In this document: positions 1 through 7,701 of the stretch, piece after piece | How the letters are laid out: the number at the start of each line of letters is the position of its first letter | How positions within the stretch are numbered: position 1 is the stretch's first letter | From: Anaerolineales bacterium UBA6663 | Lineage (GTDB): Bacteria; Chloroflexota; Anaerolineae; Anaerolineales; UBA6663 | Assembly: GCA_002455335.1 (NCBI GenBank) | Contig: DKKP01000393.1 | Coordinates: forward strand, 65,571-87,774 | Reading direction: 5' to 3' | DNA length: 22,204 bases | Notes under the pieces: generated by a model | What the model was told of the DNA's origin: nothing | Database searches by the model: none | What the model saw: only the letters and a program-made list of their open reading frames with translations | Translations under genes and position numbers: made by a program

Positions 1-215
1 GTCGGCGCGTAGCCCAGGCTATCAATCGCTGCGCCTTCGATGCGGCCGGTATCCAGGAGGATCATGTCGAAGCCCGCATCGGCTGCGACCACGACCTGGG
101 CCGCGATCTGACGGGTGTCGGGCGTGTCCTGGACGACCCAGGACAACCGCGGCTGATCCAGGGCAAATCCGAGCGGATCCATGATCCGATTGGTCTTGAG
201 GTGCGTGATCTTCAC
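1..215 (-). CDS. Alpha-L-rhamnosidase (GH78), N-terminal fragment cut by window edge
   Basis: Reading the minus strand from a GTG at 215 gives 71 open codons running off the left edge. The start is preceded by a strong ribosome binding site (AAGGAGGG, plus-strand complement at 223-230) about 7 nt upstream. The peptide begins KITHLKTNRIMDPLGF, followed by QPRLSWVVQDT and then a segment with ILLDTGRIE. This is the typical opening of the N-terminal beta-sandwich of bacterial GH78 alpha-L-rhamnosidases (ITxLxxN...PLGfd...PRLSW). Family members are usually about 850-1000 residues, so more than 90% lies outside the window. No signal peptide is visible, so the enzyme is probably cytoplasmic and would release terminal rhamnose from imported glycosides. 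It diverges from the AraC-type gene at 283 with only 67 bp between starts, suggesting that this regulator controls it. The catalytic domain cannot be seen. Confidence 0.82.
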   Translation of the reverse strand, partial: MKITHLKTNRIMDPLGFALDQPRLSWVVQDTPDTRQIAAQVVVAADAGFDMILLDTGRIEGAAIDSLGYAP

Positions 216-282
216 GGTTTTACCCTCCTTTGGCAGATAGGGATCAGGCTAGGCTAGAATCCATCCTACGGGAGCCGTTCTC

Positions 283-1608
283 GTGGGTCTTTCGAAAAAA
301 CGCCAATCCGTTAACGGGAAGGCCGAGCCGAGCAAGGCCCGGCGCGGGCCGCGAGATGACCGCCTTCGGGCGGCACCCTCAGATCCGCGCACGCCACCCA
401 CGCGCGCCACGCTCTGTGATCAGATCTTCGAGGTCACCGAGTTACCCCTCACGCTCTGTGACGCCCAGGGAGTGCCAGGGTATTGGGCCCCGCACGGCGA
501 CGCACCCCATGACCCGCTCGAGGTGTATCAGGGTCTGATGGAGCGCTATCGCGCGGCCACGCCGGCCTGCGATCGCCCCCGCATCGAGTTCCTGGATCAA
601 AGCGGCTTCTACGCGGTCTTCCAACTGGATCCCGACGTCGTGGTCGTGATTGGACCAGCCGTGCCCGTTCCACCCGAGGGCCAGGCACTCACCGCCCTCG
701 TCGCCACGCGGCGGGTGCCCGACGAGCAGCGGATGGCCTATATCGAACGCATGGGCCGGTTGCCGGTGCTCGGGGTACGTCGCTTTGCCACCACGGTCGC
801 CCTCATTCATCTCCTCCTAAAGGGCGAGTTCGTGACGCCAGAGGACATCCTCCGCACCGATTCCTCGCTGTCGTTGAACATCGACCAGAGTCTGACCCAC
901 GCACTGTTCACGTCGCGTGAGCGCAAGGTGGTTCACACGCCGGCCAGTTTCGAACATTACGTGCTCCAGGCAGTCTCCGAAGGCAACCTTCCAAAACTCA
1001 AGCAAGCGTTGCTTTCACCCCTCTCGGGCGCGGTCGGACAGATGGCCGACGATCCGATCCAGCAAGAGAAGTTCACGTTCGTGTGTTTCGTCACGCTCGT
1101 GACGCGCGCGGCCATGGCCGGGGGGCTCAACGCCGAGCTCGCCTATTCGCTCAGCGACATCTACTGTCAGGCGGTGGACCGGCTGCACGAGGTGTCATCG
1201 ATCTCCCGGCTATCGATGGACATGTGCGTGGATTTCACGAACAAGGTCGCGACGGCACAGGGCCGGGTGAGGCTCTCAACAGGTATCTCGACCTGTTGCG
1301 AATACATCAGCGCGCATTTACATGAAGACATCTCGTTGGCTCAACTCGCACGGATGACACGAATCCCCGAGACCACCCTATCGCGGCACTTTCGGAATGA
1401 AACGGGCGTGTCGATCGCGGACTATATCCATCAGGAGCGGATCAAAGAGGCCAGGGCGCTCCTTCAATACTCCAGCTATTCGATTTCGGAGATCGCGTAC
1501 TACCTGCACTACGGTTCCCAGAGTTACTTCTCGACAGTCTTCAAGCGATTCAGCGGCATGACGCCCCTGCAGTTTCGCGAGAAGTCCAAGAGCCTTCGAC
1601 TGCTATAG
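283..1608 (+). CDS. AraC-family transcriptional regulator
   Basis: A 441-residue protein starting at GTG 283, with a modest GGGAG ribosome binding site at 270-274. The C-terminal 100 residues (about 335-435) form a two-helix-turn-helix AraC/XylS DNA-binding domain: SLAQLARMTRIPETTLSRHF is the first HTH, followed by GVSIADYIHQERIKEARALL, the second HTH around SISEIAYYLHYGSQSYFS and the family ending FKRFSGMTPLQFRE. The N-terminal 330 residues resemble the long helical sensor region of Bacillota-type AraC proteins related to the YSIRK-targeted regulators; the ligand is unknown. Residues 1-42 are Arg/Pro-rich and may be an unstructured extension, so the true start could differ. The neighbour is the divergent GH78 rhamnosidase, which makes a rhamnoside-responsive activator the simplest guess. 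A possible weak promoter is TTGGCA (230-235) with TAGAAT (255-260), but the 19-bp spacing is poor. Confidence 0.85.
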   Translation: MGLSKKRQSVNGKAEPSKARRGPRDDRLRAAPSDPRTPPTRATLCDQIFEVTELPLTLCDAQGVPGYWAPHGDAPHDPLEVYQGLMERYRAATPACDRPRIEFLDQSGFYAVFQLDPDVVVVIGPAVPVPPEGQALTALVATRRVPDEQRMAYIERMGRLPVLGVRRFATTVALIHLLLKGEFVTPEDILRTDSSLSLNIDQSLTHALFTSRERKVVHTPASFEHYVLQAVSEGNLPKLKQALLSPLSGAVGQMADDPIQQEKFTFVCFVTLVTRAAMAGGLNAELAYSLSDIYCQAVDRLHEVSSISRLSMDMCVDFTNKVATAQGRVRLSTGISTCCEYISAHLHEDISLAQLARMTRIPETTLSRHFRNETGVSIADYIHQERIKEARALLQYSSYSISEIAYYLHYGSQSYFSTVFKRFSGMTPLQFREKSKSLRLL

Positions 1609-1685
1609 GTCGTCTCCCGGCATGGGCGAGCCGAGGCCTGGAAGTTATTGACCTGGTTGGCCCTTGTTGTTGACTCTCACCAGGA

Positions 1686-1707
1686 TTGGCCCTCAAGAGA
1701 GGGCCAA
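1686..1707. terminator. Perfect 9-bp stem-loop after the AraC gene
   Basis: TTGGCCCTC (1686-1694), loop AAGA, GAGGGCCAA (1699-1707) form a perfect GC-rich hairpin in the space between two convergent genes. There is no clear T-tract on the plus strand. It may act as a weak or factor-assisted terminator for the AraC gene, or simply protect the 3' end of the transcript. Another copy of TTGGCCCT occurs at 1657-1664, so alternative pairings are possible. Confidence 0.5.
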
Positions 1708-1934
1708 CAACCTCGTTTGCGGGCCCCCACACCCACACCTCTCCGGGTTTTCGCAGCGCCGTGGCTCGACGGTCCGAAGTGCGCGGCGACAGGATGGCAA
1801 CTCGTCACCCGTGGGTGTAGGTCGGATCCTATCCCGGTTCTGGAATGCCGCGATCGCAACGAATCATGGCTTTGACGGTGAACGATGGGAACTGCGTGTA
1901 GTGTAGGTGGCCGAGAGAAGATCGATCTGAGATT
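1708..1934. other. Non-coding spacer
   Basis: About 230 bp between the AraC gene and the end of the DUF624 gene, which point towards each other. Short open frames on both strands here have no ribosome binding site and no recognisable protein. I see no repeat, RNA gene or mobile-element end. The two flanking modules (rhamnosidase/AraC on the left, two-component/transporter on the right) may be independent units that meet here. Confidence 0.5.
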
Positions 1935-2588
1935 CTATTCCCAGTACCAGGGCGCAGGCTCGTTCGGATCGCGTTCGGGCATATACGCACGTAACACGGG
2001 CTCAATCAGGAACGAACTTATCACAGCACTTGCCCCCGGCAAGCCAAAGATGAGGTACGGAATGAACCACAACAGGAGAGCCGATCCGGCGATGATTGCC
2101 AGGAGCACGAGAGTACGCCAGAAAAAACGCAGCGACGCGACGATGCTGAGCTTCAACAGAGATCCCATGCCAAGCGAAAAACGAGATACAACAGGCGCAA
2201 GATAAGGCAGAACCAGGATCAAAGGCAGCAACATCGCCATTGCGGCGTAGGAGAGATAGGAGTCTTCAGTTCCCGTCACAACGATCTCGGTCAGGCCGTT
2301 CAGCCCCCACATTGCGGCCACCATGACTGTGGCATAAATCAGGACGACGCAAGTCAGGGGAATACCGATCCGTAGACTATCGCGAAAGGATCCGAAAAAG
2401 TTGCTCAACAGCGAACCGCTGTTCTTTCGGACCTTCTTCACTGCGACAAAATAGAGTGCGCCTGTCGCCGGAATGATGGTCACGATTGGGAGGCAACACA
2501 CCGCCCACAGGACGCTGGCCACCACAACATCAAATAGCCGTTCGCCCAGTGAGAACAGAGGTCCATCAGGATCAGACAGAGCACGCAA
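1935..2588 (-). CDS. DUF624 / YesL-family membrane protein
   Basis: A 217-residue integral membrane protein of the YesL family (DUF624, PF04854). The start is TTG at 2588, chosen because GGAGG lies 8 nt upstream. The order is typical: a short cytoplasmic N-terminus with LGERLFDVVVASVLWAVCCL (TM1 about residues 14-38), the conserved TGALYFVAVKKVR loop, then about four further hydrophobic segments near 74-95, 112-135, 148-175 and 178-195. The function of YesL is not established. In Bacillus, Paenibacillus and Chloroflexota it is repeatedly found beside YesM/YesN two-component genes and LplB/YtcP-type sugar transporters, as here. A role assisting the importer or its signalling is therefore likely but unproven. 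It is divergent from the sensor kinase, with 171 bp between them. Confidence 0.85.
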   Translation of the reverse strand: MRALSDPDGPLFSLGERLFDVVVASVLWAVCCLPIVTIIPATGALYFVAVKKVRKNSGSLLSNFFGSFRDSLRIGIPLTCVVLIYATVMVAAMWGLNGLTEIVVTGTEDSYLSYAAMAMLLPLILVLPYLAPVVSRFSLGMGSLLKLSIVASLRFFWRTLVLLAIIAGSALLLWFIPYLIFGLPGASAVISSFLIEPVLRAYMPERDPNEPAPWYWE

Positions 2589-2759
2589 TGTTTGTACCTC
2601 CAGCCGTGTAGAGTGGGTCGCTCTTTGTTCTAGAGGAACGAAAGGCTTGTCTTCTGCAGACGGGGAACCTGGCGGAAGCGTCTGTGAACTTCACCTGAAT
2701 GGGGGATAAATACCCCAAAAAGCAAGTAAAATGCGAACAGGTCGGTCCATTATACCTCG
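2589..2759. promoter_or_regulatory. Divergent yesL/yesM-type intergenic control region
   Basis: 171 bp separate the two divergent starts and must hold both promoters. Two small symmetric elements are visible. One is GTGAA-C-TTCAC (2684-2694), a perfect 5-1-5 inverted repeat. The other is GGGG-N7-CCCC (2702-2716), followed by A5. Either could be an operator or a short RNA hairpin. A -10-like CATTATACC lies at 2748-2756, directly in front of the sensor-kinase ATG. I could not find a convincing -35, and the 21-bp-spaced direct repeats seen at the transporter promoters do not appear here. Confidence 0.4.
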
Positions 2760-4514
2760 ATGAAATCGGTACCCCCCAACAAACGTGGAACCGCGGTTGT
2801 GAACGGAACACGATCAGCCAAGAAGATCCTGCTCAGTTACTTCTACGTCCTGCTGCTCATCACGCTGCTCTGCTTTGCCATGTTCGGCGGCTACTCTCTA
2901 TGGACCTATCAGCAGCAGATGACCATCAGCAACCAGGCCTCCCTGAACGTGTACTTCGACAATCTGGTCTACGAGTTGGAGGACCTAACTCTATTCAATC
3001 AGGATGTGTATTCGGGCAACGCAGATTTCATCACATTATCGTCAAAGGCCGATACCCTGTCCGACTCGCAGAAGATCAAGATGGAGTACAACCTGCGAAA
3101 TGCCATCCAGAACCGGGTGCCAGATACCGGAGCCATCTTCATCTTCAACGAATCGAAATCCGTGTACTTTTATCGATACGGCGCCAACTTCCTCGGCGGC
3201 ACGATGACCAGGGCGAGCATGGCGCTTATGGCCCGGGTGAGGGAGCAACTGCTATCCGTCAACCAAAGCGAGCTGATGCGTTGGCAGGTCTATTCGGACG
3301 ATAAGACCGTCATTCTGATGAACACCTATCGCTTGCGTGATCTCTATGTGTGTTCGATGGTTGACCTCAACGCTTTTGTCAGCGCGCATACGACGAACGG
3401 TGAAACCAGCGAGTACGTCTTCTTCACAAAAGACAAAATCCTGACGAATGTGGATTACACGACAAGAGAAGGTATCACACTCGATAGGATTCGGAACATC
3501 GATGACAACTTCGTCGCCAACATCGTCGCCGGCAACATCATACGGTCGAATTACTACGATTCTTTCGGGATTGGCTTGAGTGGGATCATGTCGCTTGAAG
3601 ACATGTGGAGTTACTTGAGAGTATCTGTCACCCTGTTCCTCGTCGCCATTATCGTCATCTGCGTCCTGTTCATCGTCATCTACTCCTTCATCAGCCGCTA
3701 TTTGATTTATCCACTCAACCAGATCACGAACGCATCGAAGAAGCTGACGGGTATAGATGCAGATGAGACCACGCTTCAGGATAAGGATGACCTGCTCGAG
3801 TACTCCACCATACGGATTGCATTGAACCAGCTTATGACCCAAAAGGTCGGTCTGGAACAAGACAATATCAGCAAGACCCGAGAAAAGGAGCATGCCCTTC
3901 TGCAATATTACCAACTGCAGACGGGGTCGCATTTCCTCCTGAATTGCTTGAAAAGCCTTTACAACATGTCGGAAGGGGGCGAGATCGAAAGGATCAAGAT
4001 GATGATCCTGGCTTTCTCGAACCATCTGCGCTATGTCTTCCATGACAACCTTTTCCTGGTCACGCTCAAGTCGGAACTTGACGAAACGCAGGACTATTAT
4101 CAGATCATGCAAATGGACCGCGCAAATCCATTCTTGCTCAATCTCGAAGTCGATCAGAGCCTGCTGGATTGTCGGGTGCCGCCGCTCGTGGTGCAGACCT
4201 TTTTGGAGAACTCCTTCAAGTACAACCCCGTGCACAACCGGATATTGCGCTTCCTTGTCCAGATCGATCAGATCGAAATGGAGGACAAGCCGTATATGCG
4301 GCTACGCCTGAGCGATAACGGGGTTGGCTACAGCAAAGAGGTGCTGAAGAAGCTGTCTGACGCGGACGAGCAGTTCGAACAACATCATGTGGGCATCAGT
4401 AACCTGCGAAGAAGGATGAAACTGATCTATCACGACGACTACCAGGTGGCGTTTTTCAATGTCCTTGGAGGCGGTGCGTGTTCACTGATCTACCTCCCGA
4501 TCCGGAAAGAATGA
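2760..4514 (+). CDS. YesM-type sensor histidine kinase
   Basis: A 584-residue membrane kinase. TM1 spans about residues 22-45 and TM2 about 287-312. Between them lies a roughly 240-residue extracytoplasmic sensor (Cache-like in this family). After TM2 come a HAMP linker (about 313-365), a His_kinase domain (PF06580) and a GHKL ATPase domain. The expected phospho-acceptor is H391 in GSHFLLNCLKSL. N484 in FLENSFKYN is the N-box, DNGVG (519-523) the G1 box, and HHVGISNLRRRM plus GGGACSLIYLP the later ATP-lid elements. The acceptor motif departs from the usual QINPHFLYN. The ATG at 2760 has no Shine-Dalgarno; a GTG near 2799 is an alternative start. It lies 16 nt upstream of the response regulator and so forms an operon with it. 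Its signal is probably the sugar taken up by the neighbouring ABC transporter. Confidence 0.9.
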   Translation: MKSVPPNKRGTAVVNGTRSAKKILLSYFYVLLLITLLCFAMFGGYSLWTYQQQMTISNQASLNVYFDNLVYELEDLTLFNQDVYSGNADFITLSSKADTLSDSQKIKMEYNLRNAIQNRVPDTGAIFIFNESKSVYFYRYGANFLGGTMTRASMALMARVREQLLSVNQSELMRWQVYSDDKTVILMNTYRLRDLYVCSMVDLNAFVSAHTTNGETSEYVFFTKDKILTNVDYTTREGITLDRIRNIDDNFVANIVAGNIIRSNYYDSFGIGLSGIMSLEDMWSYLRVSVTLFLVAIIVICVLFIVIYSFISRYLIYPLNQITNASKKLTGIDADETTLQDKDDLLEYSTIRIALNQLMTQKVGLEQDNISKTREKEHALLQYYQLQTGSHFLLNCLKSLYNMSEGGEIERIKMMILAFSNHLRYVFHDNLFLVTLKSELDETQDYYQIMQMDRANPFLLNLEVDQSLLDCRVPPLVVQTFLENSFKYNPVHNRILRFLVQIDQIEMEDKPYMRLRLSDNGVGYSKEVLKKLSDADEQFEQHHVGISNLRRRMKLIYHDDYQVAFFNVLGGGACSLIYLPIRKE

Positions 4515-4530
4515 AGAGAAGGAATGGGTC

Positions 4531-6126
4531 ATGAACGTCCTCATCGTTGACGATCAAGTGTCCGTAATCAAGGGCATACTGTCGGGGGTGCACTTCAAGG
4601 ATCTCGGTATCGACGTCGTCCGAACCGCGACAAGCAGTGAAGAGGCCCTCGCCATTTTCGGCGAAATCCCGGTGGATATCCTGCTGACGGATATCGAGAT
4701 GCCGGATGAAAATGGTCTCGAACTGAATCGAAAGGTACAGGAAAGGTATCCGGACACACTTCGTATCCTGCTGACCTCGCACGCGGAATTCCGGTATGCA
4801 CAGGAGAGCATCAAACTGGGTTGCTTCGATTATCTTCTGCAGCCCTCTCCTTACGAGGAAATCGAAGAATGCCTGCTCCGCGCGTTGCAACACATCTATC
4901 AGCAGCGGAAGAAATCCCAGCTGTATCAGTATGGGCAATTGCTCGAAACGAACGAGACCGAGCTGATGGATCATATCGTCAAGGGGTTGTTCTCCAGGGT
5001 CCCTGAGGATGCTCATTCTTCTCTGGAGTTCCTTAACAAGATGGGCTATCCGCTCAGCAAAGAGAAGAGCATACAGGTCATCATCATTAATGCACAGTCG
5101 TTTCGCATCGCGGAGGAGCCCCTCTACTCGGAGAAGAGCATACACAAGGCCATAGCGAACGCTCTCAAACAGGCGAGGATCATCTATCCGGTGTTGGCGC
5201 TGAGCACCCTGAATCGCTTCAGACAGTTCGCTCTTGTGTTGTTCTCCGCGACTTCTGAGGATGTGACGGTTTCTGTCGGGCAGTATCAGGCGTTTTATGA
5301 GGCGCTCAGCGCCGAACTGGCGAATGAAGCGCTGACCTGCTACATCGGCAATTGGATCGCCTACGAACACGTGCGGGACGAAGTCAGGCAAATGCACGTG
5401 TATATCGATGAGAACATCAGCAACCGCACAGGCGTGTATCTGACCTCAGGTCAGGATATGGCGGCGACTGCGGCGACAAACCTGGCGGAGAGCACCGAGC
5501 GCTGGAGGACGTTGATCTCAGGCGGCCAAAAACGCATGCTTGAACAGGAGATCGAGGCGTATCTGGAGAGCACGGTAGCCACCAGCAAGAACAAGCTCAA
5601 GTGTCTCTGCGATCTGCACCAGCAACTCACCCACATCTTCTTTGGTTTCTTCTACGACAGCAATGCAGATATGAGCAAGCTGTTCAACGACAAATACACC
5701 TATGCCGACTACATGAACGGCTTTAAGGACACTTCCTCCCTGAGGAAGGCCGTCAGTCACATGCTGAACGCCATAGACGATATCCAGAAGGACAGCGTGC
5801 CCAAGAGCGACATTGAGATTGCCAAGAGCTTTATCGCGAACAATATCTCGAATCCCATTACGGTGAAGGACGTCGCCGACCATGTGAATTTGAGCGCTGA
5901 GTATTTTACGAAGCTGTTCAAGCGCGCGACAGGGCAGAATATCAAGGAGTATATCGATCACTCGAAGGTATCGGCGGCCAAGGAGATGCTTGAACACTCA
6001 AACATCTCTGTCAGTATGATCGCATTGGAAATGGGGTACTCCTATTTTTCGCATTTCACACAGGTGTTCAAGAAGTACGAGCATATGACCCCGAGCGAAT
6101 ACCGCGCCAAGCTGACTAACCAGTGA
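4531..6126 (+). CDS. YesN-type response regulator (REC + AraC DNA-binding domain)
   Basis: A 531-residue response regulator with AAGGA about 7 nt before the ATG. The receiver domain (1-120) has the acidic pair D7/D8 in LIVDDQ, phospho-acceptor D54 in LLTDIEMP, and T82/S83 in LLTSHAEFRYA. The Lys normally present in the YLLKP motif is Gln (Q104 in DYLLQPSP). A long middle region (about 125-425) is typical of YesN proteins and probably mediates dimerisation. The C-terminal AraC domain (about 431-528) has both HTH units (ITVKDVADHVNLSAEYFTKL and ISVSMIALEMGYSYFSHFTQ) and ends with HMTPSEYRAKL. It is the obvious partner of the upstream kinase, and the best candidate to bind the paired direct repeats at the two transporter promoters (10622-10658 and 11138-11174). 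Confidence 0.92.
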   Translation: MNVLIVDDQVSVIKGILSGVHFKDLGIDVVRTATSSEEALAIFGEIPVDILLTDIEMPDENGLELNRKVQERYPDTLRILLTSHAEFRYAQESIKLGCFDYLLQPSPYEEIEECLLRALQHIYQQRKKSQLYQYGQLLETNETELMDHIVKGLFSRVPEDAHSSLEFLNKMGYPLSKEKSIQVIIINAQSFRIAEEPLYSEKSIHKAIANALKQARIIYPVLALSTLNRFRQFALVLFSATSEDVTVSVGQYQAFYEALSAELANEALTCYIGNWIAYEHVRDEVRQMHVYIDENISNRTGVYLTSGQDMAATAATNLAESTERWRTLISGGQKRMLEQEIEAYLESTVATSKNKLKCLCDLHQQLTHIFFGFFYDSNADMSKLFNDKYTYADYMNGFKDTSSLRKAVSHMLNAIDDIQKDSVPKSDIEIAKSFIANNISNPITVKDVADHVNLSAEYFTKLFKRATGQNIKEYIDHSKVSAAKEMLEHSNISVSMIALEMGYSYFSHFTQVFKKYEHMTPSEYRAKLTNQ

Positions 6127-6142
6127 GTGTCCGCGCCGAGTA

Positions 6143-6182
6143 GGCACGCAACCCTCTCCTTGAGGGTGTTGTTTCTCGTGCC
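6143..6182. terminator. Bidirectional terminator between convergent genes
   Basis: The core hairpin is ACCCTC (6151-6156), loop TCCTT, GAGGGT (6162-6167), followed on the plus strand by the T-rich GTTGTTTCT. An outer pair GGCACG (6143-6148) / CGTGCC (6177-6182) encloses it. It sits in the 60-bp gap between the stop of the response regulator and the stop of the convergent hydrolase, where a two-way terminator is expected. Confidence 0.7.
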
Positions 6183-6186
6183 AGCT

Positions 6187-7701
6187 TTACTTCACTGAAA
6201 CGGCCAATGCCTCATAGACAAGATAGTTGTCGTCCGGGTTGAGTCTGAGCTTCTTCGTCGTTACCCCAACTTCGTCGAGAGCGAGTCTGAAGTGGATCAG
6301 CGTCTCGAACCAGCCATTGAGCCAATGGATGCGTAGCTCCAGCGTGTTGTCATGAGTGAATCTTGCGGTGGCGGCGTATGCGCCAAGCGCGGGGAACGGG
6401 GACTCGATCCACCGGCGTGTCAGGGTGCCATCCCATGAAGCGACGAGCGTCGCGCTCCTGTCAAGCACAACAGTAAGCGCTTCATCGGAGACGTCCAGCT
6501 CGACGGTCGATATTCTGACGTCCTTCGTGCTGTCTCGGAAGGCGGCAAACAGATCGCCACTGCCCGGAGGGGCAACAGCCAACCACGGGTCCAGATCACC
6601 ACTCTTGACCTGGTAGGCGCCGCTGATCGTCCGATTCAAACCGAGCGTGTTCGGCTCATCCGGCTTACATTTGACGGAGGGCTGCAACTGAAGGAGCGCC
6701 GCGCAGTCGTCCTGTACAGGCTCGAGCGGCTCGTCCTGGATCACCAAGAGGAGGTGGTCGTACAGGACATCCAGGGTTTTCTGCGGCCCAAGTGGGAGCC
6801 AGGCGCCTTCATGGATCGCGACGACCAGATCCTTCTCCGGCCAGATGATCCCATACTGGCCCTGGCCACCATCAAATCGGAATACGCCAGGGATGCTGCA
6901 AGCCCAGAGTTGATAGCCATACCCGCATCGCCCATCTTTCTGCTCCGGCGCATAGGGGTTCATGACCTGAACCGAAAGCGCGCTCTGCACGAACGCGCGA
7001 TCGAGTATCTGCTCGCCATTCCAGCAACCCCCGTTGCTGTAGAGCATGGCCAGGCGCAGGTTATCCTCCGTTCGCGAAAACGTACCGGGCTCAGCGTCGA
7101 TTTGATTTGGGAACTTGAGCCACACGAAGTGTTCTGGGTCGATACCGATCTTGTTGAACAGTCGGTCAGAGAGGTAATCCTTCATGTTCTGACCGGTCCG
7201 TTTCAGGATGATGGCCCCGAGCATGCAGGATCCGGAAGAGTTGTACGCGAAACGTGTGCCGGGCTCGAAAGCCATCGGCGTTCTGAAATAGTTGCCGATC
7301 CAGTCGCCGGTCATGGATGGATGATGTGCCATCCCGTTCGTCATGGTCATCACGTGCCGGATCGTGATGCGTTTCATCTCTTCGGGAACGTCTATTTTCC
7401 GCTCGGCGATCTCGTCGGCGAATATATCCGCCATTTTCTCTTCGAGGGCGAGTCGGCCTTCCTTCAGCGCGATTCCAATGGCCGTGGCTGTGTAGCTCTT
7501 TCCGAGGGAGTGGTTGGAATGGACAAGCTCGGCGCTGTAGGGGGCCCACCAGCATTCCGCAAAGACCTTGCCATGTCGGGCGGCCATGAAGCCGTTCATC
7601 GTGGTCAGATCATGGTTGAGTGCTTTGATGCAGTCGATGAGTTGCTTGCTGGATACGCCCGCTTCTTCAGGCGTGCAGCGCGGCAGACGGTGTGATGACA
7701 T
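6187..7701 (-). CDS. Serine hydrolase of the beta-lactamase/class C fold (PF00144)
   Basis: I chose ATG 7701, giving 504 residues, because its A overlaps the TGA stop of the upstream MFS gene (TGATG), indicating translational coupling, and because the protein then starts MSSHRLPRCTPEEAGVSS, the usual beginning of this family. The motifs are SxxK (S65-LG-K68 in HSNHSLGKSYTA), YxN-like (Y153-N-S155 in FAYNSSG) and the late GGQGQYGI strand corresponding to the KTG/HxG box. After about residue 340 there is a roughly 160-residue beta-rich extension. No signal peptide is present, so the protein is probably cytoplasmic. That argues against antibiotic resistance or cell-wall work and favours an esterase or amidase acting on an imported compound (EstB-like). 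It is the last gene of the binding-protein/MFS operon. The substrate is unknown. Confidence 0.85.
   Translation of the reverse strand: MSSHRLPRCTPEEAGVSSKQLIDCIKALNHDLTTMNGFMAARHGKVFAECWWAPYSAELVHSNHSLGKSYTATAIGIALKEGRLALEEKMADIFADEIAERKIDVPEEMKRITIRHVMTMTNGMAHHPSMTGDWIGNYFRTPMAFEPGTRFAYNSSGSCMLGAIILKRTGQNMKDYLSDRLFNKIGIDPEHFVWLKFPNQIDAEPGTFSRTEDNLRLAMLYSNGGCWNGEQILDRAFVQSALSVQVMNPYAPEQKDGRCGYGYQLWACSIPGVFRFDGGQGQYGIIWPEKDLVVAIHEGAWLPLGPQKTLDVLYDHLLLVIQDEPLEPVQDDCAALLQLQPSVKCKPDEPNTLGLNRTISGAYQVKSGDLDPWLAVAPPGSGDLFAAFRDSTKDVRISTVELDVSDEALTVVLDRSATLVASWDGTLTRRWIESPFPALGAYAATARFTHDNTLELRIHWLNGWFETLIHFRLALDEVGVTTKKLRLNPDDNYLVYEALAVSVK

Noticed and set aside
230..538. A 102-codon frame overlapping the start of the AraC gene in another frame
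   Set aside because: The product is Arg/Pro/Ser-rich and unrecognisable, while the overlapping AraC frame continues into a clear DNA-binding domain.
3252..4235. Minus-strand open frame opposite the sensor kinase (and a similar one at 4456-5397 opposite the response regulator)
   Set aside because: Both are complements of clear two-component genes and show no protein features of their own.
6187..7701. Reading the beta-lactamase-fold protein as an antibiotic-resistance enzyme
   Set aside because: It has the SxxK fold motif but no signal peptide, has a long extra C-terminal region, and is coupled to a sugar-transport operon; an esterase-type role fits better.
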